The notes: a model not told the origin generated them from the letters alone. Positions 23,657-35,500 are shown, counted from the stretch's first letter. The stretch is 64,000 bases of DNA from Halichondria panicea (GCF_963675165.1 NC_087379.1:5721442-5785441); one strand, 5' to 3'. A program made the numbers and translations.

Positions 23657-26110
23657 TCAAAGTTCATCACGTTGCCGATACTGATACCTCTTCGCTGCTA
23701 TTATGAAAACCACAACACGTGCGACTGAAATAAAAATGTTCACCAGGAAATAAACCAGTCCAGCTTTAGGGGAGGTCTGCCAGAAACTAAACGGTAAAAG
23801 AACTCCAAGAACACCAATCAACTGAAAAAGTCCTTTAATAGCAAACAAAATTCCAATGAGAAATCCTTTCATAGAGTGAGGGCTTTGAGCACAGATGAAT
23901 TCAAACACTCCACCATAGATAAATACGTAGGCCACAGCAACAAGGACTTGCTGAATAATGAGAATGAAGGGGCTGAGATGAAGTGTTGGAGCCGTTTCGT
24001 TATTAGTTGTATAGTTAAAAGGATCAAACATTGAGCTAGCATTATGGCCACTAGGGAGAAGGTGACCAATGGTGTCGACAAACAGTGAGCAAAATAGACT
24101 AACAGTGATAAGACAAAGACCAATTCCAATTCGCCTCAGAATACCAGGGAGATATTTTTGAAACAGAGGATGAATAAACTTGAGAAAAATAGGAATAAAA
24201 ACAACGAGAAAGAGGGGATACAGATTGCAACCATTAGCAAAGATAGAGTAAAAAATGATTTGTACCAAAATAATAGGTGTATATAAGGAGTCATATTCCA
24301 GCTCCATGTGATTCCTCAGTATCCTTAGAAACGGGGCTGCAGCAATATCAACCATAAAGAATGGCCCAAGTGAAAGTAAAATGATAACAATTCCAAAAAA
24401 TGATTTCACATTCTCCACTTGCTCAGTAGTAAACGGTCCTCCATACTTATCTTTGCCTAGATCCAGTCCAGTGGGTATGTCATCCTCCCAGAATGTAAAG
24501 GCACTGCGTTGAATAGGAATCTTGTTTTTTCTTGCAAAATCGACAACTCTTGCAACCTCTTTGTAAGGGTTGCCAATGCCAGTGTTGATAACAAACCACC
24601 TGCGCTTAGCAACACAGAATGTTACTGATATACAAAATAGCTCAACTAACAAAACGAGTCCAAAGATAGAAAGGCTTAAGAAACCAGTGACTATAGCTGA
24701 GCTCCATACCAGTTTTCCAAAGCTTATTCCAATATACAGTGTGAAAAGAAACCAGTGAACGAAAAGAAAGCTGTCTCTAGAAGGAGAATCATTTAATTGG
24801 TCAACCCCAAACTGAATAACATTGGCTAAAAATGCAGCAAATGAAATCCACAAGGAGATAAGAAGAAAAAATGCTAGTCCACCATCTATTGCATATAGTG
24901 AAATGGCTAAAGGCCCTCCGTAAGAATCTTTATTACTTAACATAATTGGTAGAATAATAGCATTCACAATACCACCGATATCGATAAAGAATATATAAAC
25001 TTCAGGGTTCAGAAAAATACCATAGATCAAAGACATTAACCCTTTCCCCGTTTTAATTAAAACAAGAAAATACAGAATAAATAACAATTTTCTTTAAAAA
25101 TTTGTATGTCATGAACCATACATTGAAATGACTTGTAACTATTTCCTACAGGTAGCGCAGACCTCAGAGATATCTTGACAACATCTTCGTTACCTAGCAA
25201 CTGACCACCCCCACTAATTAGCAATTGTTTACAAACATTCACAACTATGTACACAAATAATATTGTATGAAGGCACAGAGTGGCTAAAGACACTAAATAA
25301 GTGTTCTCAATGTTCTCACGGTGACATGGTTCAATCAGGATCTGCAGAAAGTTTTCTGCGAGGTCGTATCAGCAGACGCCCTTTTCCCGGGAAATGTTTT
25401 CTTCACCTACACACAGGTTTACAAGTTCAATGGTGGCTCATGATGTCCACTGCTGTACTAACTAGCCTAAATACAGTTATACTGAAGCTATCAAGACTAC
25501 AGACGCTACTCTAGACTTACCAGATCCAAGAAGTTGTTCCATCGCAAGAGCTTCTTCCTCAGGCCTTCAGGCTCTATATTTTCTAGCTTGAGGTAGCTTT
25601 TTATCTAGCTACGATCCCAGTCACAGTCCTCTCACTCAACAAGGCCATAAGCATCGATATTCTCACTGTCTAGCTACTTTAGAACCTCACTGAGATTGTA
25701 CTACAAAGATCTTGAAACATTATCAAACGGTCACTTTTCTTTCGACATTACTGTACAAAGGGTACCTCGAGGCAGCATATTAAAGATACCACGTGAAAGA
25801 GCAGCTCAATGCGCATGTGCTGGTACCTACAGTGTGTGCATAGCTCCAACACAGTGGGCACAACGAATTTTTGAAAATGACCACTAGAGTGGCCGTCATA
25901 TGACGGCTTCAACGGGGAAAGGGTTAACACTGTCCAACACAGAATCATTATTGGAGCCTTTGACTTGATTAGCACACTTTCCTTGTTGCCATATTTCCTG
26001 CGATTACTTGTCACGAGTGGTGTAGCTTCAGTGGCATCTCTGCTGGCATCGAGTGCAGGAGTTTCATGAAGGGAAGCTTGCTCTATAGTTCTTTGCTCAC
26101 AACTAGCCAT
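23657..26110 (-). pseudogene. SLC15/POT-like transporter copy F (piggyBac-split, internal deletion)
   Basis: The start is at 26108-26110 (MASCEQRTIEQASLHETPAL). After the ILCWTVLT segment a piggyBac-type element (25040-25923) has inserted at a TTAA. The frame then resumes with LMSLIYGIFLNPEVY and is open to RQRDEL at 23657. About 80 residues between NPEVYIFFIDI and GGIVNAIILP are deleted, including the AGYLADVRYGRYK signature. The C-terminal tail is frameshifted by a small deletion. KYGGPFTTEQVENVK and FEFICAQSPHSMKG are intact. The variable loop has NYTTNNET with two glycosylation sequons. Confidence 0.85.
25040..25923. mobile_element. piggyBac-type element at TTAA
   Basis: The inverted ends CCCTTTCCCCG and CGGGGAAAGGG are bounded on both sides by TTAA (25036-25039, 25924-25927). 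The host sequence is transporter copy F, whose paralogues show an uninterrupted GACATTAAGGCAGTCC. It is 884 bp with no complete transposase; small open frames inside are unsupported. TTAA specificity and CCCTTT ends are diagnostic for piggyBac-like elements. Confidence 0.85.
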
Positions 26111-27035
26111 TGATTTACAATAAGTACATAGCTACCTAAAGAAATGCCCAGTCTCCCAAAACAAACAATATAGCTTTTGTTTATCTAATCAGTAGATCAA
26201 TTTAATTGTGTAATTATTATTATAGAGGAGCCCACAACACGACAAACATGCACGCAGAAAAACACCATCACTTTTATTGAAGGCGAGCGAAGCTTCACTC
26301 GCATAGACTGATGTATGTAGATCCATTAACTTCCTTGAAGGAGGTAAATCGTAAGTTTTGTTTGAATCAATCGAGCGACGTACGACACATACGTACGACA
26401 CATACATACAAACATCGCACAAACATACATACACTAGACTTGTTCCCACGCTTTTGGTGTTTCTCCTGGCCAATCCTAGCAATTTTTCACATTGCAAATG
26501 TTTTCTATATAGTCAGATTCCCTTTCTTTTTCAGTACAGAAACACATTTACGTACCATGACATGCATAAGTGGAACGTCACTCAGGAAGCAGTACAGAAG
26601 TTCCAGAAGAGAAGACAGGAATATTATTGCTGTATAATGAATTTGTGCGTCAAGCAGTAATTAAAATGGCTGTCATTTAGTAAATCTACTGTATTTCAAG
26701 AGCATGGAGGCCTATTTGCCTATGATATCTAGTCAGTGCATATATATATATACCTGAGAAATGGGATCAAAAGAGCTGAGCTCACTCACAGTTTCTCAGC
26801 CATGCACGCCTAGCTATTATTGCTGAGTCATTAAAGATGGCAAAGTTTTCTAGGTAAGAGAAGTAGAGCCTGAGAGGTCATCTGCCTCGTGGAAATCTGA
26901 AGAACTGCTTTTTAATAGGTTGTGTTCGTTTGGAAACGCTATATTAAGAATGTCCTGGAGATGGCTGTACTTGGAGCAAATGCTGGGCAAGAAACTTACT
27001 TACTTACTTACTTACCTAGTAAACATTGAAATAGT
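26111..27035. other. 5' leader of copy F and module spacer
   Basis: The shared leader is at 26111-26220 (GTTTATCTAATCAGTAG). It is followed by the common spacer with microsatellite ACATACATAC around 26400-26435, and unique sequence ending in a TTAC microsatellite (26997-27018). No gene is supported. Confidence 0.5.
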
Positions 27036-28378
27036 AGCATTATATATATATGCTATGGAGGTAACCAAACATCTCAACAAACAGCGAGCAAAACAGACTA
27101 ACAGTGATAAGACAAAGACCAATTCCAATTCGCCTCAGAATACCAGGGAAGTACTTTTGAAACAGAGGATGAATTGAGAAAAATAGGAACAAACAAGAAA
27201 GACGGGGTACAGTGTGCCACTATTAGGGTGCTTATATCACTATAATCAGGTGACCAAACAGAAGTCTTCAGCTTCATGTGATATTTAAGTATACTGAGAA
27301 AAGGTGCTGCAGCAATATCAGCTGTAAAAAATGGTCCTACTGAAAATATATTCCAAAAAATGACTTCACATTCTCCACCTGCTCGGTAGTAAATGGTCCT
27401 TCATACTTGTCCTTGCCTAGATTCAGTCCAGTGGGTATGTCATCTTCCCAGAATGTAAAGGCACTGCGTTGAATAGGAATCTTGTTTCTTCTTGCAAAGC
27501 CGACAACTCTTGCAATCTCTTTGTAAGGATTACCAATGCCAGTGTCAATAACAAACCACCTGCGCTTAGCAACACAGAAAGTTGCTGGTACACAAATCAG
27601 CTCAACTAACATGATAAGTTCAATATAGAAAGGCTTAAAAAACCAAAGGCAGAAGCTGAACTCCATACCAATTTTCCTAAGCTTATTCCAATATAGAGTG
27701 TGAAGAGAAACCAATGAGTGAAAAGAAAGCTGTCTCTAGAAGGAGAATCATTTAACTGGTCAACCCCAAACTGCACAACATTGGCTAAAAATGCAGCAAA
27801 CGCAATCAACAAAGAGATAAGAAGAAAAAGTGCAAGTGCACAATTCACGACTATTAATAATAGATACCAGTAATGAGGATAACTTGCCAAAATAAAAATT
27901 GGCACAATAATGGCGTTGACAACGACACCGAGAATAACCACTGTCAAGAGTCCACACCACATGGTACACACACCACATTTCACAACCTTATATCTTCCAT
28001 ATCGAACATCTGCCAAGTATCCGGCTAGAGGATAGAAGAGGAGCCAGAATGCAAATATAGCATATACGCAACTATCCACCATCTCACTGTTAAATCCTGA
28101 TAAGGATGTAGGGTCTTCCAGGCCCATAAATAGGTAAGTGAATAAGAAATAATTTTCAGGGTTCAGAAAACCACCATATATGAAAGACATAGGCAGTCCA
28201 AATAAGAATCATTATTGCAGCCTTTGACTTGATCAGCACACTTTTATTCTTGCCATAATTATTTCCCGTGATTACTTGTCACGAGTGGTGTGGCTTCAGT
28301 GGCATCTCTGCTGGCATCTGGTGCAGGAGTTTCATGAAGGGAAGCTTGCTCTATAGTTCCTTGCTCACGACTAGCCAT
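27036..28378 (-). pseudogene. SLC15/POT-like transporter copy G (3' truncated)
   Basis: The ATG complement is at 28376-28378. The leader frame breaks near 28195, then MSFIYGGFLNPENYF to SFLFTHWFLFTLYIGI is open, followed by a shift near 27615. The KYEGPFTTEQVENVK part is open to 27337. The remaining sequence to about 27036 has further deletions, and the copy ends in the variable loop, so the last third is absent. Its 5' part and everything upstream to 38.6 kb is duplicated at copy L and 57.7-64.0 kb. Confidence 0.85.
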
Positions 28379-28723
28379 TGCTATTACAGTGAGTGTACTG
28401 TATGATAGCTCAGCCTAGCCTATAGCTAAAGAAATTCCTAGTTACTGTTGCCTAATAAAACATTAACCCTTGTTTATCTAATCTGAAAATCTGTGGCTAT
28501 AGACTAATATGACAAACATGCAGGCAGAAAACATGCAAATCACTTTACTAAAAACGTTGAGCAACATACATACGATACATACATACATACATGATATACA
28601 TACATGCAAACATGGAACATAGAGCATGAGCATGCAGTGTTCAGAATAGTTAGAATAAACATGCAGCTGCATGCGGCTAATAGAACAGTGTGTAACTGAA
28701 TAGCTATCTAATCCTTAAAATAT

Positions 28724-29593
28724 AATTGGTGAGCATTTTGTTTCAAAATGGCGATACAAAATACCATGTGCTGGTGTCCCAAAAATCAACTCGATTTGTT
28801 TTATCAACTCGATTTTATCGACTTTATCTGGTAGGGATCGACTCGATGTGTTATATCAACTCGATTTTATCCATTTCATCTGGTAAGGATCGACTCGATG
28901 TGTTTTATTCTGGTGAGAGGATCGACTCAATTCCAGGCCGCTGGGGGAAAAGGCGAGTTTTGAGGGCGGCTTGATATCGAGGCTGTACTCTTGCAACAAA
29001 GGCGCTAGGCTCAGACAAGGCACTGAGACTCTTGAGGCCACAGGCAGGCCTACAGCAGGTCAGAGTAGCTGACCTTCCAGGCACGCCTGCAGAAGGTCAC
29101 AGCAGCTTACTTGTGCTGGATCACAGTAAATTAAACCACTATTAAAATGCTTGTCTACTTGACTCTTGAGTTCATGAAACATAGCAAGTAGCTGCTGTGT
29201 GATCTCAGGCTCAAAAGGTCCCCATCTGAGCTACTCTGAGCTGCTGTAGAGTCTCAGTGCCTTGTCTGAGCCTAGCGCCTTCGTTGCACGCTAGAGTACA
29301 GCGACTACAGCCATATCAGGCCGCCCTCGAAACTCGCCTTTTCAGCGACCTGGAATCGAGTCGATCCTTACCAGAAGCAGTCGCTAAATCGAGTTGATAA
29401 ACACATCGAGTCGATCCTTACCATGCAGATGAAGTCGATAAAATCGAGTTGATAAAACACATCGAATCGATCCCTACCAGATGAAGTCGATAAAATCGAG
29501 TTGATAAAACACATCGAGTCGATTTATCCTTCCAGTTTGGGACACCAACACATGGTATTTTGTATCGCCATTTGAAACAAAAGGCTCACCATA
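28724..29593. mobile_element. Foldback element, 870 bp, TSD AAAATAT
   Basis: The ends GGTGAGCATTTTGTTTCAAA and TTTGAAACAAAAGGCTCACC form a long inverted repeat that continues inward through TATCGCCATTTTG-like and GGTGTCCC sequence. Both arms carry tandem copies of a unit built on TCGACTCGATGTG / AACTCGATTTTATC. AAAATAT flanks it at 28717-28723 and 29594-29600. The site is empty in the duplicate at 58120. Confidence 0.85.
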
Positions 29594-29880
29594 AAAATAT
29601 CTATCTGCAGCACTCGGTCTCTTACTGGCCGGCTATAAAAAGCTACGTTGCTCATTTTTTCTAACTAAACGTGCCCTAATGGAACTGTGTTGGCTGTATT
29701 CCGTGAGGTGTAGGTTAGTGTGGCTCAACTTTTCAATATTGTCCAGATATTTAGTAATAATTATTATATAGGAGTGTCCGTTGTATTAGAACAACGAAAA
29801 TTGCCTAAAAGAGTGTCCGGTGTAATTATAGAAGTGTCCGATAAATTAGAAGATATACGGTACATGCATGCAGCCATACA

Positions 29881-30220
29881 TACCGTATAGCGGGTATCGA
29901 GGGTACAAACTTCACGGAATGACCGTTAGAAAAGTTTTCGCGGAATAGCAGCCTTTCTGCAGCATGCATGCATGCATGTGTAACATTGTGACAATGTATT
30001 ATACTATTGAACTACTAAACGTTAGATTAGTTAATATACGGCATGATGTAATGAGTGTTCTGGGCATGTCACGTATGATTGAAAGTGATAGAAAGAGTTG
30101 AGTTTGTTACACATGAGATATTACATTCGTGGGACGGGGTATATAAACGTTCGCAGTAGATGCTTAATCAGCGAAAACCACAAACATTTATATCCTCGAA
30201 AATACCCGCTATATACGGTA
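29881..30220. mobile_element. TACCGTATAGCGGG-ended MITE
   Basis: The ends TACCGTATAGCGGGTA and TACCCGCTATATACGGTA are inverted. The duplicate is at 58387-58724. It is non-coding. Confidence 0.65.
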
Positions 30221-30352
30221 CATACAAACATAAACCGAAAAATGTATGATTCTATTCCTCACCAATAGTATGGCGTCATGCAGGTATTCTGCTACGTAAC
30301 GATTATGACATACTCCTAGGTTAGGTGTTTTAGTGAGCTCACTATTAGTCCT

Positions 30353-30470
30353 ACAGCCATAAGCTACACACAGCTTCTCCGGTTTATTTCCTGGTGAACA
30401 TTGTGATCTCAGTCGCAGGTGTTGTGGTGTTCATAGTAGCAGCAAAGAGGTATACCAATAGTAGAAAGTG
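30353..30470 (+). pseudogene. Copy H: LSG1 exon fragment fused to a transporter TM12 fragment
   Basis: A short antisense remnant of the LSG1 AEELCGAYG exon (CAGCCATAAGCTACACACAG) joins directly, at about 30387, to plus-strand transporter sequence. That part codes VYFLVNIVISVAGVVVFIVA and ends soon after AAKRYTNS. It is an inverted sliver of the penultimate coding part. The same junction is duplicated at about 58856-58975. Confidence 0.75.
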
Positions 30471-30616
30471 AAAACTAAATGAATGTGTGCGTGCATGGGG
30501 CATGTGATGCATAGATAAGGGTATACATTTTAACTATACTAATGAACATGATGCAAAAGATATAGAAAGTATACACATTGAATCCACATAGTTTCAGGTT
30601 CAGCTCACACAAGTCA

Positions 30617-30712
30617 CCTGAAAGTGTTTAGTCTCCATGGAGTGGCGACCTTCTTGCACTGAATGAGGGCATTGATGGTGGAGCTCTTGCCAACATTGGG
30701 GTACCATGCACC
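30617..30712 (-). pseudogene. LSG1 P-loop exon, degenerate copy 2
   Basis: It reads TPNVGKSSTINALIQCKKV and then a shortened ATPWRLNTFR in place of SVSATPGKTKHFQ. It still has a CAG acceptor-like and a GTGA donor-like flank. The GKSS P-loop is intact but there are no neighbouring LSG1 exons in frame. The duplicate is at 59112-59210. Confidence 0.78.
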
Positions 30713-31324
30713 TGTAACAATGGAACTAGAGCACTGAAGTGCTTGCTAATTAACCCCTGGCTGTTTTACGTCTCACAACCAAGCAGGTAATAATACGGTG
30801 AAAGCTATGAGAAGGCTTTGAAAACGGTAGTGGTGTATGGTCAGACATACACTAGAATCATAGGATCACAGCAGAAAGAAGTCAACAAATTAAGGCACCT
30901 GAAATGCACTCTGAGAGTCCTAGACCGTTATTTGGATCACAGCAGCTAGAGCAGGCCTGAAGTGTTAAAAAGTAGGACACCATGCAAGCTGACATGCAGC
31001 TAGTGGGGATCAGCAAAGAAACCTGGAGTCCTTTCCCATGAAAATAAATAATTACGTATCCACGTGGCTGTAACAGTGCCCTGAATAAACCAACGACTAT
31101 ACAATATATACCCGTGACTGTCCATGCACTCCTCGGGTAACCAACAGACTATTATACCCCTGACTGCCCATGTGCCTCAGGGGCGTAGCCAGGATTTTGG
31201 AGAAAGGGGTGCCATCATAAATGAAAGAGGGCGCTTTGCGCCCGATTTTTAGCCGCACAGCGCCAAAATTTGGTTGACCGGAAGCCACACCTCTTATTAA
31301 TGACGTCATAATTCCGAGTGAAGC

Positions 31325-31990
31325 GAGGCTATAATCAGAGGAGGGAGGACACGATTAACCTTAGCTCTAATTAGCTAATTATCGCGACCTTTTAATTACA
31401 TTCTTTGAACAATTCATCTTTATAACCTCTACATATTGGACACAAGAGCTAGAGCAAAGTAAGCCTTTTCTCCTACTGGAGGTACCCCTATGGCCAAGTT
31501 GTCAGGACCTGAAGGTAATACGACCCCTATAAGAAGCACCTCAAGTACTCCCATCTCTAAGATCCCTGTGAGAAACATCCCAGGCACTCTGATCTTGTCT
31601 CTGTGAGAAGCACTCTTGATCTTGGAGACAGGATCCCTATGAGGAGCACCCCAGGCACTCCTGTCTCCAAGATCCCTGTGAGAAGCACCCCAGGCACTCC
31701 TGTCTCTGTGATAAAGTTGCAACATGGAATTGTTTAGTTCAGAGTGTCTCCAACATGAAGAACATCAATGACACCAACAGTCTCAGCTTCTAGCACCCCT
31801 TTATTTGTATGGTTTGCTCTGTGCCTGCAAGAATTGCCTGTCACTCATACTACAGTACTGTTCTGTGTGTCCCAATATGTAGAGGTTATAAAGAAAGAAA
31901 AGATGAATCGTTCAAAGAATGTAATTAAAAGGTCGCGATAATTAGGTAATTAGTGCTAAGGTTAATCGTGTCCTCCCTCCTCTGGGCTAT
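31325..31990. repeat. Inverted repeat with minisatellite core, within the hAT-like element
   Basis: The arms at about 31325-31445 and 31862-31990 are inverted copies (GGAGGGAGGACACGATTAACC with GGTTAATCGTGTCCTCCCTCC; ATATGTAGAGGTTATA). The core 31540-31720 has three to five imperfect repeats of a unit with AGATCCCTGTGAGAAGCACC. No protein is supported. Confidence 0.75.
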
Positions 31991-32246
31991 AATCGGGTCA
32001 CGTTGAGATTTTGGCGAAGAAAAAGAAAAAGAAAAAATGGACAACATAGGACTCAATGGAACTAGTGGCTCTGGTTGCTGCAGACCGTAACGGTTTGACT
32101 TCAAAGTTGGAGGACGCGTTAGCCACTGTACTGAGGACACTTCAGCTCCATTCTACAGCTCAGAAGGCCTTTTTTCAAGCGTTCTACTCATAAGCTAGAC
32201 AATGCTTCTTAAATTGACGATTCGTGACATTTCGATCATTACCTAG

Positions 32247-32774
32247 ATCAAAGAATTTGACAAAGTCAATGTCAAAGTCAAAGTCTTGGATGTCAAGGAC
32301 CCTCAAACCGTTGGAAACCAATTGCAGAAACAGGAGATTACTATTGCAGACTCCTCAGGCAACTGTGTTCTCACTATTTGACAAGAAGCAATAGGTTCAT
32401 TGGAAATAGGTGAGAGCTATTACATTACTAAGCTAACTGTCAGAGTATTTCGTGGCGAGTATTCTGTTTCCATGTCAGCAAATGGTTCGTCCGTAACTAA
32501 ACTTGACAACATTGACGATGTTGACGAATGTCTAACCGAATCTAATGAACTTTCACTCATGGGTGCTACCATCATTGCTGTCAAGAAGTTCGAAAAGTTC
32601 AATGCTTGCACTTACTGTAAAGGTAAAGTTAAAGTCGTTGAAGATGACATCGTCGAATGCTCAAAATGTAGTGCAACACTCCTACTGTCTCGTTGCCCTT
32701 TTAATCAGATGGCTAAACTGGACTTGGAAGGGCCAGATACCACGTTTGTTACGGTTGTTGTTTACAACGATTAA
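32247..32774 (+). pseudogene. RPA-like OB-fold / zinc-ribbon protein (transposon cargo)
   Basis: The frame FDKVNVKVKVLDVKDPQTV ... ADSSGNCVLTI is followed by an in-frame TGA (32379-32381). It then continues QEAIGSLEIGESYYITKL, CTYCKGKV and VECSKCSATLLL to a stop. A tail continues in another frame (NLIKAIVEQD). A beta-rich OB-type start and two CxxC pairs (Cys-Thr-Tyr-Cys and Cys-Ser-Lys-Cys) resemble replication protein A / single-strand DNA-binding domains, which are often carried by mobile elements. One nonsense mutation and a frameshift argue against function. The family assignment is tentative. Confidence 0.5.
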
Positions 32775-33361
32775 TTTAATCAAAGCCATTGTCGAACAAG
32801 ATCAGCAAACTACTACTTCCCTCCTGAAAGCTAAACCGTTCGATATTACGTACAATCAATACCATGTAGCTTCAAGTGTCTCTCGGCGACGTTGACACCA
32901 GGATCAAGCTACAACTATTAAGATTTAACAATTCCTTTTCCCATGTGCTGTTTCAACAATTATTACTCAAAAGCCTTACCTATGAATTAGCCTCGATCCC
33001 AAGACAATTAAAAAGGCCTTGGATTCGAGGCTAATAGTGCGTAGCGAGGTTGCACTCCAGTGTATCCCTAGTTAACTTATCTGCCAAGTAGGGCGTGGCT
33101 GAACCATAGAGAAGCTGCATGGCCACGATCACAAAAGAGAACTAGTTCATAGATTTAAGCCAGATTAGCTCACAGTTTAGAGACTGAATCGTTTTCCTTG
33201 CTATACTAGCTAGCTAACAGCCTAACTGCAGCAAGATCTGAAAGAGAAGGGGTGCTCAGCTGGATAATCAGATACATTTCTCTGTGATTTGTATACTTGA
33301 CTCAGGCTGGTTGGGGGTGCTCGAGCATCCCTAGCACCCCCCCCCCCCCCCTACGCCCCTG

Positions 33362-34151
33362 TGCCTCATATTAGATCTGCACAGTGGTAGGTGGCCGCAA
33401 AGTTTCTGAATGATAGCATGCCTGCATGGCATACAAGTATATCTGCACCACTCCTGGCTATATACACTATGCTTTAAAAATTATGGATTGCGATAGCCTC
33501 AGGCCAATTTTTCTCCAAAACAACCGGGGTAGTGTAATGAGGCTATAATTATAAGGATTGAATGTGCCATGCAGTACAGCCTGTGGTGACAGGTGGTATT
33601 GTGGTCATATGGAACCTGTCTTCAATGTGACCACAAAGCCAATATTGCTAATACATGTACACACAGATATCATTATGTTCTTATGGTAATCACAGGGAAA
33701 CTAAAAAGTGGACTGAAAGCTAACATTAATGGCTGCTGCATCAGTAAAAAGCTTACAGCTCTTTTTCTCACTCTTGCAGCTACGTATATACCAATAGCTA
33801 TAGTGTTCTTGTGCAAAGCTAACAACTAAGAACACTCCATAGACAAGTTTTGCTACGCACTCTTCTGAAAAAGCTGCAATAACATTTATAGGCATAACTC
33901 GAGAACAATTAAAGCATTATTTTGCAAATCCACGAATTAAAATCCAAGAAAACATGACAGAGGCCTATAGAAACTCTTATACTTTATACTTGCACTTCAT
34001 TGATCCTTGAGTAGCTGTTACAGTAGCAGTCTACAAGCACATGCAGCAGACACACACACAGGCACAAAGGAAAACATGCAAACACACTACCGTATACCGT
34101 ATCCACATTCCTATATGTTATGAATGTATACATTATGTTAATGATATGCTT
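33362..34151. other. Module 3' flank without a transporter
   Basis: It contains TTAGATCTGCACAGTGGTAGG, the ATGAGGCTATA block and the conserved GTGGTCA...TGACCAC hairpin (33596-33642). The transporter normally following this flank is missing; the LSG1 exon fragment at 34152 comes next. It is duplicated at 59705-60430. Confidence 0.6.
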
Positions 34152-34385
34152 ACAGCCATAAGCTCCACACAGATCCTCAGCATATAAGGTGGTCGATCAG
34201 GGTCCTCCCCTTCTTGCGGGTGTGGTATGATTCCATAGGTATCCTCGAGGACAAGCCGTGGGATTCGTGAGGCCACGAGGGGCACTGGGGGAATTAATGT
34301 GATCTCTCATTTGGGTAAGAGTCATTTTGGAGGTTACAAAGGTGTGGGAGAGGAGGACACACGTGGGGGAAACCTCTCACTCATT
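34152..34385 (-). pseudogene. LSG1 C-terminal GTPase exon, degenerate copy
   Basis: The minus strand gives CNLQNDSYPNERSH / MRDHINSPSAPRGLTN in two frames. The LSG1-like line is FVTSKMTLTQMRDH...PPVSLVASRIPRLVLEDTYGI and then EGEDPDRPPYAEDLCGAYG. Frameshifts break it (here the PPVSL region). The duplicate at 60433-60660 keeps one longer frame with MRDHIPPVSLVASRIPRLV. Confidence 0.78.
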
Positions 34386-34526
34386 AAGGGGTCGAATTTG
34401 ATTATGTGTGTGTACGTGTGGAGTAGGGAGTATATTATAGGGGATGGTAATTAATAAGAATGCAAAAGGATATAACACAAAAAGTACACCGTACACATAA
34501 TTAATTCATAATTTCACTCAGCTCAC

Positions 34527-34640
34527 CTAAAAGTGTTTCGTCCTCCCTCAGAGTGGCAGGCAGACACTGGGACCTTCATGCACTGAATGAGGGCATTGAT
34601 GGTGGAGCTCTTTCCAACATTGGGGAACTCCACGGCCTGT
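34527..34640 (-). pseudogene. LSG1 P-loop exon, degenerate copy 3
   Basis: Minus-strand reading FPNVGKSSTINALIQCMKV is followed by PVSACHSEGGRNTF, where normal LSG1 has SVSATPGxTKHF. A 4-base shift disrupts the switch region. Exon order with the fragment at 34152-34385 is the same as in LSG1 (P-loop exon 5', QMRDH exon 3'). Confidence 0.8.
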
Positions 34641-35500
34641 TGCCAACACATTTCAGATGTGCAGAGTGCATGTACGTCAAAATGGCAGTATCTGCCCAGC
34701 GCTATATGATGGCAATAATTATCATAACTTGTATCCTAGCTTGAGGCTTTGTGCTGTGCTTTTAAAAATCAAACTAGGCTGGCCTATAGTTCCCAGGTGA
34801 CGAGAAAAAAGACGTGCTGATTTAGCACAGTTTGAATGTCTCCAGTTTTAGCACGTTCGCACATGTGATAAACAACCTGATGTGCTAAACTGGCACATGT
34901 CTAATGTGTTGAAACATCTGTGCTGATTGTAAATCAATTATTTCACATCAATTCAGTATTAAAATTGTATCTAAACAAACGATAAGGATATACAAAAGTG
35001 AAAGGTTTCTTTTAACATATAGTTAAGCATAACAAGTCTGCACTCAGTTCACTGCAATTGCAAGATACTGCCTTTGACTTCTCAGCATCACCTGCATGCG
35101 TGAAGTAGAAAAAATATGTCACATAAAAGCCAGTAGAATTATAACCAAGTATAAGAATAATTAAGTGCGTATAGACATAACATCAGTCATAGCATGAACA
35201 AAGTATGCATTGCGATGAAACTTATAATTATTATGGGGCGAAATAAGAAAAGTATTTGCTGTGATCCATGACAAATGCCGAGTGCATGAAAAAGTACACG
35301 AGCCAAAAGAAAAGAATTCTACCTACAGAAAGAGCCATATAACACAGGTAAGACCAAGAGGAAGAGTACACAACTCCAATAGTCTGTACACAGGAGGCAA
35401 ACTCACTATTGCATGTAACCACAGTCACTTGAGATACAAAAATGATAATAACAATGCTGATAAGGAATAAAATTAGTGGTAATCATCACTAATGTTTATT
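34641..35500. other. Intergenic, duplicated, no gene seen
   Basis: Almost identical to 60922-61797. It contains repeated GTGCTAAA/TTTAGCAC words around 34815-34900 that recur near 39720-39900. Open frames of 60-70 codons are conserved between copies only because the DNA is. Confidence 0.5.

Larger units (their letters stand above)
31178..33361. mobile_element. hAT-like element, 2184 bp, TSD TGCCT
   Basis: It starts CAGGGGCGTAGCCAGG and ends CCCCCTACGCCCCTG, with TGCCT at 31173-31177 and 33362-33366. The duplicate locus (about 59700) lacks it, which gives a clean empty site. It is the largest member of the family here. Its interior holds a large foldback (31325-31990), a minisatellite and an RPA-like pseudogene (32247-32774) instead of a transposase. 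Confidence 0.88.

Noticed and set aside
31429..31725. 98-codon frame with repeated RDLGDRSAWGAPHRD
   Set aside because: It is translated minisatellite within a transposon inverted repeat.
34553..34744. 63-codon frame MAGRHWDLHALNEGIDGG, repeated at 60834
   Set aside because: It is the antisense of the degenerate LSG1 P-loop exon.
35261..35470. 69-codon frame conserved in the duplicate at 61559
   Set aside because: The two copies are nearly identical at DNA level from recent duplication, so conservation of the frame is not evidence for coding; no similarity recognised.
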